Source: PFL25 sp046260155
GTDB taxonomy: Bacteria; Chloroflexota; Anaerolineae; Anaerolineales; UBA4823
NCBI GenBank assembly: GCA_046260155.1
Contig: JBJYXV010000077.1
Location: 124,001 to 188,000 of the forward strand
DNA length: 64,000 nt
Direction: 5' to 3'
The position numbers and the translations under genes are program-made. The notes beneath the pieces are model-generated. The model saw only the letters and a program-made list of their open reading frames with translations, searched no databases and had not been told where the DNA came from. Shown here piece by piece: positions 16,079-24,619 of the stretch. Numbering within the stretch: the stretch's first letter is position 1; every line of letters starts with the position of its first letter.

Positions 16079-18253
16079 ATGGAACCATCGATACTTGTCT
16101 GGTTGCTACCTGTTCCACCCATACTGGCATTCTTCTTGATTATTTTCCTAACCAACCGCAGCAAATCTCTCAGCCACATTTTAGCCATCACTGCAACTTT
16201 TCTTTCCTTCATTGGCAGCATGGTGATCGTGACGCTTGCAATTCGCTCCGGTCACCTTGGTGAAGAGCCATTTACATCCGTATTAAATTGGTTTCCAACC
16301 GGGGATACCTGGTTCCAGATTGGAGTCTGGGTCGATCCGCTGACAGTTGCGACCCTGTTCTTTGTTGCCATCACGATTTTGGTGATTATTTTCTACAGTG
16401 TTGGATACCAGAATTATGGACAGCCCAAAGGTGACCACGATCAACCTGGACTACCCCCGCATGGGGCGACCGTTGAAGATGAGCAGGGACATAAACATCG
16501 GGTACCTTCGATTGAACCGATGTATTCGCGGTTTTTTGCGTTTTTATCCTTGTTTGCCTTTGGTATGTACGTGCTGGTGATCTCTAACAACCTGCTGACC
16601 TTATTCGTGGGCTGGGAGATCATGGGTTTGTGTTCATACCTGTTGATTGGCTTCTGGTATGCAAAGCCATCAGCCCGGGCGGCGGCGATCAAAGCCTTTC
16701 TGACCACGCGTGTTGGTGATGTGGTTATGCTGCTGGGCTTGGCGTATTTGTACTCCCTGGCAGGCAGCCTGAGCTACGATGTAATTTTCTCCGAAGAGAC
16801 GCTTGCCATGCTTACCTCGACCAGTGCACCGATCTTTGGGGTTTCGGCAGCAGTATTGATTGGATTGTTCCTCTTCTTTGGCACAGTTGGAAAATCAGCC
16901 CAATTTCCGCTGCATGTTTGGTTGCCGGATGCGATGGAAGGTCCCACCCCAGTTTCAGCGATGATTCATGCTGCAACAATGGTCTCGGCAGGTGTATACC
17001 TGGTGGTCCGGGTCTTTCCCATCATTTCTGCTGGGATGCACCATGGCGAACCGACCCTCACAATGAATGTGATGGCCTTTATTGGCGCCTTCACGGGTCT
17101 TTTTGCAGCTACGATCGCGGTTGCCCAGAATGATATCAAGCGCGTGCTGGCTTTTTCAACAATTTCACAATTAGGCTACATGATCGCCGCGATAGGCATT
17201 GGAGCCTATGTAGCAGCCGCTTTCCATTTATTTACCCATGCATTCTTCAAAGCTTTATTATTCCTTGGTTCTGGTTCTGTAATCCATGGGGTGGAGCATG
17301 GCGTGCTGCATACCGGGGAAGAGATTGATCCTCAAGATATGTTCAACATGGGAGGGCTGCGGAAGAAAATGCCCTTCACATTCTGGACTTTCCTGATCGG
17401 CGGCCTGGCCTTATCGGGTTTTCCATTCCTTTCGGCTGGATTCTGGTCCAAGGATGAAATCCTGGCGGATGCTTTTGCCCACGCAAATTGGCCGGTCTTG
17501 ATTGTGCTGGCATTTGCTGCTCTGCTGACCGCTTTTTATACCATGCGCCAGATCACGCTCACTTTCCTGGGTCAAGCACGAACCGAATCGGCTGGGCACG
17601 CTGTTGAATCTAAATGGACGATGGTTTTACCACTGGTCGTCCTGGCGGTGTTTGCGGTTGTTGCCGGGTGGCCAGGAATTCCAGAAGACTTCCCGGTAAT
17701 CGGCGGTTTTATACCCAATTTTGTGCACGAGTTCGTTGGTGAGACCCTCGCTGAACTTCCTGAAACGATCGCATTCCATTGGGTACCACTGGTAATCTCC
17801 CTGGTGGTGTCTTTGGGTGGACTGGCATTGGGTTGGTGGGTTTACCGGGGTTTGCCCGCTGGCGCACAAGACCCACTGGAAAAACTCCTCGGTCCGGTCT
17901 ACAAATTGCTGCAAAATAAGTACTACTTTGATGAACTTTATGATTACATCTTTGTTCGACCTGCATATTGGCTGGCAAGCACTTTCACATATTTATGGAT
18001 GGATCGCACGATCATTGATGGCTTTTTGCATTTTGTTGCGCGCATAATCTTCAGCCTGGGAGGCATTTTGCGCAATTATATTGATAAACCGGTGATCAAT
18101 GGATTTGGTGATTTTGTCGGCGAAAGTGTCAAGCGTATTGGTCGTTCAGGTCGCTTTATTCAGACCGGCCGCGTCCAACAGTATATGGTCATGGCTCTAG
18201 TCATCGCGTTCGGTACTTTATTCTATTATCTGTTTTTCCTATCACAACCATGA
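16079..18253 (+). CDS. nuoL: NADH-quinone oxidoreductase subunit L, extended lateral-helix region
   Basis: Distal antiporter-like proton-pumping subunit of complex I. 724 residues, about 110 more than E. coli NuoL as I recall it. The helix 7 lysine is present in GTVGKSAQFPLHVWLPDAM, and the helix 8 segment follows. A hydrophilic insertion near 120-147 (GDHDQPGLPPHG and onward) is one source of extra length. The other is in the C-terminal amphipathic lateral helix, where DRTIIDGFLHFV (from Asp642) and DKPVINGFGDFV (from Asp669) form a tandem repeat with a 27-residue period. E. coli NuoL has room for only one unit there. GGAGGACAATA precedes the ATG. The extra unit would let the helix span one more antiporter-like subunit, matching the two nuoM genes downstream. 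Confidence 0.95.
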   Translation: MEPSILVWLLPVPPILAFFLIIFLTNRSKSLSHILAITATFLSFIGSMVIVTLAIRSGHLGEEPFTSVLNWFPTGDTWFQIGVWVDPLTVATLFFVAITILVIIFYSVGYQNYGQPKGDHDQPGLPPHGATVEDEQGHKHRVPSIEPMYSRFFAFLSLFAFGMYVLVISNNLLTLFVGWEIMGLCSYLLIGFWYAKPSARAAAIKAFLTTRVGDVVMLLGLAYLYSLAGSLSYDVIFSEETLAMLTSTSAPIFGVSAAVLIGLFLFFGTVGKSAQFPLHVWLPDAMEGPTPVSAMIHAATMVSAGVYLVVRVFPIISAGMHHGEPTLTMNVMAFIGAFTGLFAATIAVAQNDIKRVLAFSTISQLGYMIAAIGIGAYVAAAFHLFTHAFFKALLFLGSGSVIHGVEHGVLHTGEEIDPQDMFNMGGLRKKMPFTFWTFLIGGLALSGFPFLSAGFWSKDEILADAFAHANWPVLIVLAFAALLTAFYTMRQITLTFLGQARTESAGHAVESKWTMVLPLVVLAVFAVVAGWPGIPEDFPVIGGFIPNFVHEFVGETLAELPETIAFHWVPLVISLVVSLGGLALGWWVYRGLPAGAQDPLEKLLGPVYKLLQNKYYFDELYDYIFVRPAYWLASTFTYLWMDRTIIDGFLHFVARIIFSLGGILRNYIDKPVINGFGDFVGESVKRIGRSGRFIQTGRVQQYMVMALVIAFGTLFYYLFFLSQP

Positions 18254-18311
18254 AAAATATAAAAACCAATAATAACGAGGTTAATTTGACTCAGGGATTC
18301 AGGAGCGCAGA

Positions 18312-19868
18312 ATGGAATTTATCTTTAATCACCTGCTGACCCTCATACTTTTTTCCCCATTAATCGTGGCAGTTGTGGTTGTCATTCTGCCTGGTGAAGA
18401 GGTTAAACTGATCCGCTGGGTAGCCTTCCTGGGAAGCCTGATTCCGCTGGCTTTATCTCTTATCCTTTGGGCGAACTTTGTTCCAGACCAGCCAGGATTC
18501 CAATTTCAGGTGCAGTATATCTGGTATCCACCGATAAACTCATCTTACCATGTAGGAATAGATGGAATTTCTCTAACCATGGTTATCCTGACCACTTTCC
18601 TTACACCGCTGGCTATTCTTGCATCCTACAGCATTAAGGACCGTGTCAAGGTATATATGTTCTTCTTCCTACTGCTCGAGATGGGCATGCTGGGAGTATT
18701 CCTCAGCCTTGATCTATTGATCTTTTTCGTATTTTGGGAGTTTGGGTTGGTTCCCATGTACTTCTTGATCAACCAGTGGGGTAGTGAGAAAGGGGAACGC
18801 GAGATTTGGGGACGTAAGATCAAAGCCAGAACCTATGCTTCCTTCAAGTTTATGATCTACACCATGGCTGGCTCGCTGGGCTTGCTCCTGGCTATCCAGT
18901 TGATCGGTGTGGTTGCAGGAACTTTTGATATGCCGGTGCTGTTCGAGAATATTGGCAACCTCCAGGGAACCTTGATGGGTATTCCTGTTAGCACCGTGAA
19001 GACGGTTGCCTTTTGGGCGTTTGTGATCGCCTTTGCAATTAAAGTTCCCGTTTGGCCATTCCATACCTGGCTGCCAGATGCACACACTGAAGCACCGACC
19101 GCTGGTTCGATGATCCTGGCGGGGGTATTGCTGAAATTAGGTGCTTATGGTTTCCTGCGCCTGGTGCTGCCGCTTTACCCTGAAGAATCCCATTATTATG
19201 CAGGCGCTCTGGCATTCCTTGCGACCATGGCGATTATCTTTGGTGCGCTGGCTTCTTACGGCCAAAAAGACTTCAAGCGACTGGTTGCTTATTCTTCTGT
19301 CAATCATATGGGTTTCGTTATCCTGGGGATTGCTGCAGCTGCGTTCGCCATCAACTCGGAAAGTGCAACATTAGCCTTGAATGGTGCTGTTCTGCAGATG
19401 TTTAACCATGGATTGTCTGCAGCCGGGATGTTTTTCTTAGTGGGGGTGATTTATGAACGCACGCATACCAGAGACCTAAACGAGTACGGAGGTCTTTTCC
19501 CTCTGATCCCGGTATATGGAGGGATTTTGATCTTTGTCTCGATGGCCTCCCTGGGATTACCCAGTATGGGAGGATTCATCTCTGAATTCCTTGTGGTGCG
19601 GGGTGCCTGGCCAATCTTTACCTTGTTCACTGTATTGAGCATGATCGGTCTCTTCTTTACCGGTGCATATATCCTGAAAGGAATCAAGCAGGTCCTCCAC
19701 GGACCATTAAATAAGCGGTGGATTGGAAATTTGAGTGAAATCAATGTTCGCGAGGCGTTCATCATCACGCCTCTGATGGTGCTGATGCTCCTTATTGGGG
19801 TATGGCCATCAGTACTGCTGGACGTTATCAACCGGGCTGTGATGATGTTCTATTCGCTCTATTCTTGA
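18312..19868 (+). CDS. nuoM: NADH-quinone oxidoreductase subunit M, copy 1
   Basis: Antiporter-like proton-pumping subunit of complex I, 518 residues, about 14 transmembrane helices. It keeps all the key charged residues: glutamate in FFVFWEFGLVPMYF (helix 5), lysine in AFAIKVPVWPFHTWLPDAHT (helix 7), lysine in GVLLKLGAYGF (helix 8) and glutamate in GGFISEF (helix 12). CAGGAGCGCAG precedes the start. It is directly followed by a second, much diverged nuoM. Confidence 0.95.
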   Translation: MEFIFNHLLTLILFSPLIVAVVVVILPGEEVKLIRWVAFLGSLIPLALSLILWANFVPDQPGFQFQVQYIWYPPINSSYHVGIDGISLTMVILTTFLTPLAILASYSIKDRVKVYMFFFLLLEMGMLGVFLSLDLLIFFVFWEFGLVPMYFLINQWGSEKGEREIWGRKIKARTYASFKFMIYTMAGSLGLLLAIQLIGVVAGTFDMPVLFENIGNLQGTLMGIPVSTVKTVAFWAFVIAFAIKVPVWPFHTWLPDAHTEAPTAGSMILAGVLLKLGAYGFLRLVLPLYPEESHYYAGALAFLATMAIIFGALASYGQKDFKRLVAYSSVNHMGFVILGIAAAAFAINSESATLALNGAVLQMFNHGLSAAGMFFLVGVIYERTHTRDLNEYGGLFPLIPVYGGILIFVSMASLGLPSMGGFISEFLVVRGAWPIFTLFTVLSMIGLFFTGAYILKGIKQVLHGPLNKRWIGNLSEINVREAFIITPLMVLMLLIGVWPSVLLDVINRAVMMFYSLYS

Positions 19869-19880
19869 TTGAGGTTAATG

Positions 19881-21353
19881 ATGGCATTCCCAATTCTTAG
19901 TGTAATCATCTTTACCCCCATCATCACCGGACTAATAATCTTGATGATTCCCGGTGAACGGAAGACCGAAGTTCGCATGACTGCCCTGGCAGCGTCGTTC
20001 ATTGCTTTGGCTCTCTCAACCTGGGTGTATTTCTCTTATGACACTGCGGCAGGTGGTTACCAATTTGTAGAAAAATATAATTGGTTCCCACCGCTAGGGA
20101 TTTCGTATCATATGGGGGTGGACGGGATGAGCACACCCCTGATGGTGCTGACCGGTGTGGTGATGTTTACTGGTGTACTGATATCCTGGGGTATCGATGA
20201 CCGCCCAAGAGAGTTTTTTGCTTTCCTGTTTATCCTTGCCTCTGGTGTATTCGGGGTTTTTGCCTCCCTTGATTTATTCGGATTGATCTTCTTCTACGAG
20301 ATCGCGGTCTTCCCGATGTACCTGCTGATCGCAATCTGGGGTTGGAAGGTCACCCGAGAGTATGCTGCCATGAAGTTAACCCTGTACCTGTTTATTGGGT
20401 CAGTGATCGCCCTGATCGGCATACTTGCCATGTATTTTTCATCCGGATTAAGCACCTTCAACATGCTGGAGCTGGAAACTGCCGGGTTCTCACCCGAATT
20501 TCAAAAATTCTGGTTCCCCTTTGTCTTCTTCGGATTTGCAGTCCTGGGAGGTATTTTCCCCTTCCACAATTGGAGCCCGGATGGGCATGTTGCAGCACCT
20601 ACGGCAGTATCCATGTTTCATGCAGGCGTATTGATGAAATTAGGTGCATTTGCTGCCTTGCGGGTGGGGATTATGCTGCTTCCAGAAGGCGCGAGGTTCC
20701 ATTTGCCATGGATTATCGTTCTCACGCTGATCAATGTAGTTTATGGTGCCTTTATCGCCATGGTCCAAACTGATTTCAAGTACGTGATCGGTTTTTCATC
20801 GGTTTCCCACATGGGACTGGTCTTGATGGGTTTTGCCACCTTGAATGGAGATGGCATGCTGGGTGCGGGTGTGCAGATGTTTTCCCATGGTATTATGACG
20901 GCTCTCTTTTTTGCTGTGGTTGGTGTGATATATGACCGGGCGCATACGCGGGAAATTCCACACCTGGGAGGGTTTTCACGACTGATGCCGCTGGTTGCTG
21001 CAGCTTTCATTGTGGGGGGTATGGTTTCGATGGGTATGCCAGGATTCTCAGGTTTCGTAGCTGAATTCCCCATTTTTATGGGATTGTGGCGCTTCCAACC
21101 GTGGATCGCGATTGTAGCCTCAATTTCGATCGTGATAACCGCCTCGTATATCATCCGTGTTATCGGCAGGGTGTTTTTTGGCAAAATGCCAGAGGAATTT
21201 GTTGGTCATTTCGGGGATGTGACTGTCCTGGATAAGGTAGCCCTGGTTTTACTCAGTGCAATTTTGATTGTTGTCGGCGTGTATCCAACCGTCATGGTCA
21301 CGATGGTTGAATCTGGAGTTGAGAACATACTGCGCCTACTGGGAGGTGCTTAG
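19881..21353 (+). CDS. nuoM: NADH-quinone oxidoreductase subunit M, divergent copy 2 lacking the helix-7 lysine
   Basis: A second NuoM of 490 residues, clearly different from copy 1 along its length. It keeps the helix 5 glutamate (IFFYEIAVFPMYLLI), the helix 8 lysine (GVLMKLGAFAAL) and the helix 12 glutamate (GFVAEFPIF). Where copy 1 reads AIKVPVWPFH, this copy reads AVLGGIFPFH: the helix 7 lysine is Leu222. That lysine is considered central to proton transfer in NuoL, M and N, so this copy may work differently or not pump. I chose ATG 19881, 6 nt after GAGG; ATG 19878 and TTG 19869 are alternatives. Double-NuoM complex I variants are known from other bacteria. Confidence 0.93.
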   Translation: MAFPILSVIIFTPIITGLIILMIPGERKTEVRMTALAASFIALALSTWVYFSYDTAAGGYQFVEKYNWFPPLGISYHMGVDGMSTPLMVLTGVVMFTGVLISWGIDDRPREFFAFLFILASGVFGVFASLDLFGLIFFYEIAVFPMYLLIAIWGWKVTREYAAMKLTLYLFIGSVIALIGILAMYFSSGLSTFNMLELETAGFSPEFQKFWFPFVFFGFAVLGGIFPFHNWSPDGHVAAPTAVSMFHAGVLMKLGAFAALRVGIMLLPEGARFHLPWIIVLTLINVVYGAFIAMVQTDFKYVIGFSSVSHMGLVLMGFATLNGDGMLGAGVQMFSHGIMTALFFAVVGVIYDRAHTREIPHLGGFSRLMPLVAAAFIVGGMVSMGMPGFSGFVAEFPIFMGLWRFQPWIAIVASISIVITASYIIRVIGRVFFGKMPEEFVGHFGDVTVLDKVALVLLSAILIVVGVYPTVMVTMVESGVENILRLLGGA

Positions 21354-22820
21354 GTGTTCATGAGCATTAGTTCTGAAATGATCCGTGCGATTCTTCCGGA
21401 GATCTGCCTTGCCGTGCTGGCCCTGTTGGTACTGGCGTACGATTTGGTCTGGCGCGGAAAAGAGAAACGCAATCTGGGGTGGTTAACTGCAGGCGGCTTG
21501 GCGCTGGTATTTATCATTACTCTAATTTTTGCCAGACCCGGCGATGTATCAACCCAGCTGTGGGGTGGCATGGTGCGCCATGATTGGCTGGGATATTCGT
21601 TTACCTTATTATTCATCTTCGGCGCAGCTATAACCAGCTTGTTTGCCATGGAAATGGAATTGCTGGGGCAAAAGGGTGAATTTTACCTGCTTTTGCTGGT
21701 CTCGACGATCGGCATGTCATTGATGGCTTCCTCCGCGGACCTGGTCATGCTTTTCCTGGCAATTGAAACCACTTCCATCCCACTCTATATCCTGGCAGGC
21801 TTTTTCAAGCAGGATGACAAATCGACAGAGGCGGGATACAAATATTTCCTGTTCGGGGCACTGACCTCAGCCGTCATGCTATACGGCTTCAGCCTGATCT
21901 ATGGCTTTACAGGCACGACCAATATTTATGCAATTACCGAGATCCTGGTATCAAGTGACGTATCTTTGATATTGGCGATCGGCACACTTGTCCTGATCTT
22001 GGTAGGTTTTGGCTTCAAAATATCTGTGGTTCCTTTCCATTTCTGGGCTCCAGATGTATATGAAGGTGCACCCACTCCAGTGGCTGGATTCTTGTCAACA
22101 GCCTCCAAGGCTGCTGGCTTTTCGGTTCTGATGCGGGTGCTGTTGACCGTTTACGCTGAACCAGATGTGATCCCTTACTGGGTGATTATTGTTGCCGCAT
22201 TATCCGTGTTCTCGATGACATTAGGAAATGCGCTGGCGCTCGCTCAGAAGAATATTAAACGCCTGCTGGCGTATTCTTCGATTGCCCATGCAGGCTACGC
22301 ATTGATTGGTGTAGCAGCCCTTTCCGAATTAGGAATTGCCTCGGTCGTATTTTATCTATTGGCTTACGTGATCACCAACCTGGCAGCCTTCGGAGCTGTT
22401 GCCGCATTTTGGCGAATCTCGGGTTCTGATCAGATTTCAGATTATGCTGCCCTCAGCCGGCGCTCACCGAAATTAGCCCTGTTCATGCTGGTTACTTTCC
22501 TCTCGCTGGCAGGTATGCCTCCTCTAGGTGGGTTCGTTGCAAAATTCTTCGTTTTTGCAGCTGCGGTAAAAGCTGACCTGATCTGGTTGGCGATCATCGG
22601 TGTGTTGAATGCTATTGTTGGTTTATACTACTACCTGGTGGTGCTCAAGGTGGTTTACCTGTTCCGTTCCGAAGAGGAGGATCAACCGGTACCATTGACC
22701 CGTCCTTATACGCTGGCTCTCACCGTTCTTATCATAGGAATTATTCTTTTAGGTACATTATTTGGACCCTGGGCTGATTGGTCAACAAGGGCAGCATCGG
22801 CTTTATTTCTAGGTGGTTAA
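21354..22820 (+). CDS. nuoN: NADH-quinone oxidoreductase subunit N
   Basis: Third type of antiporter-like proton-pumping subunit of complex I, 488 residues. Family marks: LFLAIETTSIPLYILAGF (helix 5 glutamate), FGFKISVVPFHFWAPDVYEG (helix 7 lysine) and LAGMPPLGGFVAKFFVF (helix 12, lysine as usual in NuoN). GTG 21354 follows GGAGG with 8 nt spacing and lies next to the nuoM stop; ATG 21360 is the alternative. It is the last nuo gene of the run. Confidence 0.95.
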   Translation: MFMSISSEMIRAILPEICLAVLALLVLAYDLVWRGKEKRNLGWLTAGGLALVFIITLIFARPGDVSTQLWGGMVRHDWLGYSFTLLFIFGAAITSLFAMEMELLGQKGEFYLLLLVSTIGMSLMASSADLVMLFLAIETTSIPLYILAGFFKQDDKSTEAGYKYFLFGALTSAVMLYGFSLIYGFTGTTNIYAITEILVSSDVSLILAIGTLVLILVGFGFKISVVPFHFWAPDVYEGAPTPVAGFLSTASKAAGFSVLMRVLLTVYAEPDVIPYWVIIVAALSVFSMTLGNALALAQKNIKRLLAYSSIAHAGYALIGVAALSELGIASVVFYLLAYVITNLAAFGAVAAFWRISGSDQISDYAALSRRSPKLALFMLVTFLSLAGMPPLGGFVAKFFVFAAAVKADLIWLAIIGVLNAIVGLYYYLVVLKVVYLFRSEEEDQPVPLTRPYTLALTVLIIGIILLGTLFGPWADWSTRAASALFLGG

Positions 22821-22861
22821 GGAATAAGACACTCGTTATGGTAGAGAGACCCGTTTGTTCA

Positions 22862-22890
22862 GACAAAGTAACCTTTATTTGTCCTTTTTT
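22862..22890 (+). terminator. Weak terminator at the end of the nuo operon
   Basis: GACAAA and TTTGTC with a 10-nt loop are followed by C and T6. The stem is short, so confidence is moderate. It directly precedes the promoter of the ATP synthase genes. Confidence 0.45.
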
Positions 22891-22895
22891 GCACA

Positions 22896-22925
22896 TTGAC
22901 GAGTGTTGTCTGCATGTGTTAGAAT
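22896..22925 (+). promoter_or_regulatory. Promoter of the ATP synthase Fo genes (leaderless)
   Basis: TTGACG (22896-22901), an 18-nt spacer and TAGAAT (22920-22925). The start codon of the first gene is at 22935, so the predicted transcript begins about 2 nt before it. An 8-bp sequence ACGAGTGT overlapping the -35 box has an inverted copy ACACTCGT at 22829-22836. Confidence 0.6.
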
Positions 22926-22934
22926 CGGCGCGCC

Positions 22935-23249
22935 ATGAGCCAGACAGGTCAATCGCCTGATCATAAAACGGCGCTTAGCAAGTTCAACCTGACGCTGGCA
23001 GTCGTAGCCGGTCTCGTTGGTTTATTGACCGTTGCAATTATCCTGGTTTCATTTATTGCAGGCCGTTGGCTTGATAAACAATTTGATTACGGTGCTCTAT
23101 TCACTGTTACGCTCATGGTTGCAAGCGTCCCAGTTACATTAATAGTCATGTTTTGGGTGGTGAAATCTGTCACCGCCCGTTTCGCAAGACCACCTGTGCA
23201 AAAATCTAAGCAAGAGGAGGAGGCCATCGATCGTGGAAACACCCTCTAG
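22935..23249 (+). CDS. AtpZ/AtpI-like ATP synthase assembly protein
   Basis: A 104-residue membrane protein with two transmembrane helices (about 20-43 and 50-75) joined by GRWLDKQFDYGALFTV. This layout and its position before atpB fit the AtpZ/AtpI family, which help c-ring assembly or cation supply of the Fo sector. No ribosome-binding site is visible, and the ATG lies 9 nt after a -10 box, so translation probably starts on a leaderless mRNA. Its 3' end overlaps the start of atpB by 17 bp. Confidence 0.75.
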   Translation: MSQTGQSPDHKTALSKFNLTLAVVAGLVGLLTVAIILVSFIAGRWLDKQFDYGALFTVTLMVASVPVTLIVMFWVVKSVTARFARPPVQKSKQEEEAIDRGNTL

Positions 23250-24231
23250 GAAGTGGCGATACGGTGTAAATCGTTGGATTATTTTGGGATTGGTCATCCT
23301 GAATATTGTTGCGGTGAGCTATTATTCTCCGGTGCTGCCGCACATCCAGCTGCCGGCTGAAAATGTATCTGAGACCCCGTTATTTGGCAATTTCTATTTA
23401 ACCAATACTTTGGTGGCAACGCTGATCGCGGATGTGATCTTGATCCTGATCGCAATCGCTGTCAGACGCGCAGTAAGAAGTGGGGAATTGATCCCCAGAG
23501 GCATCCCCGGTGCTATTGAAGCAATTTTGGAGCTGATAAATAACCTGACCGAATCTACCGCAGGAAAATGGGCCAAGAGCATCTTTCCATTCTTTGCAAC
23601 GATTACCTTATTGGTGCTGGTAGTAAATTGGATGGAGCTGATCCCAGGTGTGGACAGCATCGGTCGTTTAGAGCACAGTGAGCATGGATATCCAATTGAG
23701 CAGGTCATGCCAGGAGTGTACACGATCGTTCCCACCTCTGGTGAATCCGCAGGGGAAGCTCATGAAGGTGGATATGGCTTGATTCCATATTTGAGAGTTG
23801 CATCCACAGATCTAAACTTTACCGTTGGACTAGCTTTAATTGCAGTTCTAATGACTCAGGTAATGGGGGTAAGGTCTTTAGGTGCTACCTATTTTACAAA
23901 ATTCATCAACGTGGGTGGTATTTTCAGCCGTCCAGCCTTTGGTTTACTCGACTTCTTCGTCGGGATATTAGAGCTGATATCTGAGTTTTCCAAGCTGTTA
24001 TCGTTTTCCTTCCGTTTATTTGGAAATATCTTTGCAGGATCAGTGCTACTGTTCGTGATCGGTACCCTGATCCCGGTGTTTGTCCAGTCTATGTTTTTGG
24101 GTCTGGAATTTTTCGTTGGTTTAATTCAAGCAGTTGTATTTGGCATGCTGACCATGGTCTTCATGGCGCAGGCAACACAAGGGCACGGTGAGCATCACGA
24201 AGATGAAGGTGCTGAAGGTGCCCACGCATAA
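23233..24231 (+). CDS. atpB: ATP synthase Fo subunit a
   Basis: Stator membrane subunit that forms the two proton half-channels against the c ring. 332 residues with five or six transmembrane helices. The essential arginine is Arg261 in LSFSFRLFGNIFAGSVLL. FVGLIQAVVFGMLTMVFMAQ near the C terminus is the other family signature. An unusual feature is a hydrophilic stretch at about 143-185 between helices. The start is GTG 23233 with AGGAGGAGG upstream, overlapping the previous gene. The C terminus is rich in His and Glu (GHGEHHEDEGAEGAH). Confidence 0.95.
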   Translation: METPSRKWRYGVNRWIILGLVILNIVAVSYYSPVLPHIQLPAENVSETPLFGNFYLTNTLVATLIADVILILIAIAVRRAVRSGELIPRGIPGAIEAILELINNLTESTAGKWAKSIFPFFATITLLVLVVNWMELIPGVDSIGRLEHSEHGYPIEQVMPGVYTIVPTSGESAGEAHEGGYGLIPYLRVASTDLNFTVGLALIAVLMTQVMGVRSLGATYFTKFINVGGIFSRPAFGLLDFFVGILELISEFSKLLSFSFRLFGNIFAGSVLLFVIGTLIPVFVQSMFLGLEFFVGLIQAVVFGMLTMVFMAQATQGHGEHHEDEGAEGAHA

Positions 24232-24311
24232 TTATCAAACTCTCGCTCGCGGGCTTGCCCGTAATTGAAATCATAAATTCTGTAATAAACCACGGAGGTA
24301 AACAAAATCAC

Positions 24312-24539
24312 ATGGAAGTCGCAGCCGCAAGACTAATCGGAGCCGGTTTGGCAATGGTCGGAACAATTGGTGCAGGTGTTGGAATCGGGTTGTTGGTTAA
24401 CGGTGCTGTTCAAGGCATTGCACGCAATCCGGATGCCAGTGGTGATGTCCAGACGAACATGATCCTGGGCATTGCCTTTACCGAAGCAGTGGCAATTTAC
24501 TGTCTGGTAGTTGCCCTCCTGATCCTGTTCGTAGGATAA
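24312..24539 (+). CDS. atpE: ATP synthase Fo subunit c
   Basis: Proteolipid subunit of the rotor ring, 75 residues, two helices joined by the polar loop ARNPDASGD. The ion-binding carboxylate is Glu58 in GIAFTEAVAIY. The residue after it is Ala, not Ser or Thr, and helix 1 (GAGVGIGLLVNG) lacks the glutamine of sodium-type rings, so proton coupling is the likely mode. ATG 24312 is chosen because it gives the normal length; GGAGG lies 13 nt upstream, a little far. A hairpin follows the stop. Confidence 0.95.
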   Translation: MEVAAARLIGAGLAMVGTIGAGVGIGLLVNGAVQGIARNPDASGDVQTNMILGIAFTEAVAIYCLVVALLILFVG

Positions 24540-24540
24540 A

Positions 24541-24579
24541 CCTGTGGTGCTTGTGGGAGTTGGTTATACCCACACCAGG
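24541..24579 (+). other. Hairpin between atpE and atpF
   Basis: TGTGGG/CCCACA extended by CCTG/CAGG with a bulge, directly after the atpE stop and before the atpF ribosome-binding site. There is no T-run. It may stabilise the atpE message or tune expression between the genes. Confidence 0.45.
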
Positions 24580-24619
24580 TTGAATGGTTAGAGAATAATT
24601 TCAAGAAAGGAGCACCATA

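Noticed and set aside
18312..21353. Two nuoM genes as an assembly duplication
   Set aside because: The two sequences differ along their entire length and in key residues, so they are true paralogues.
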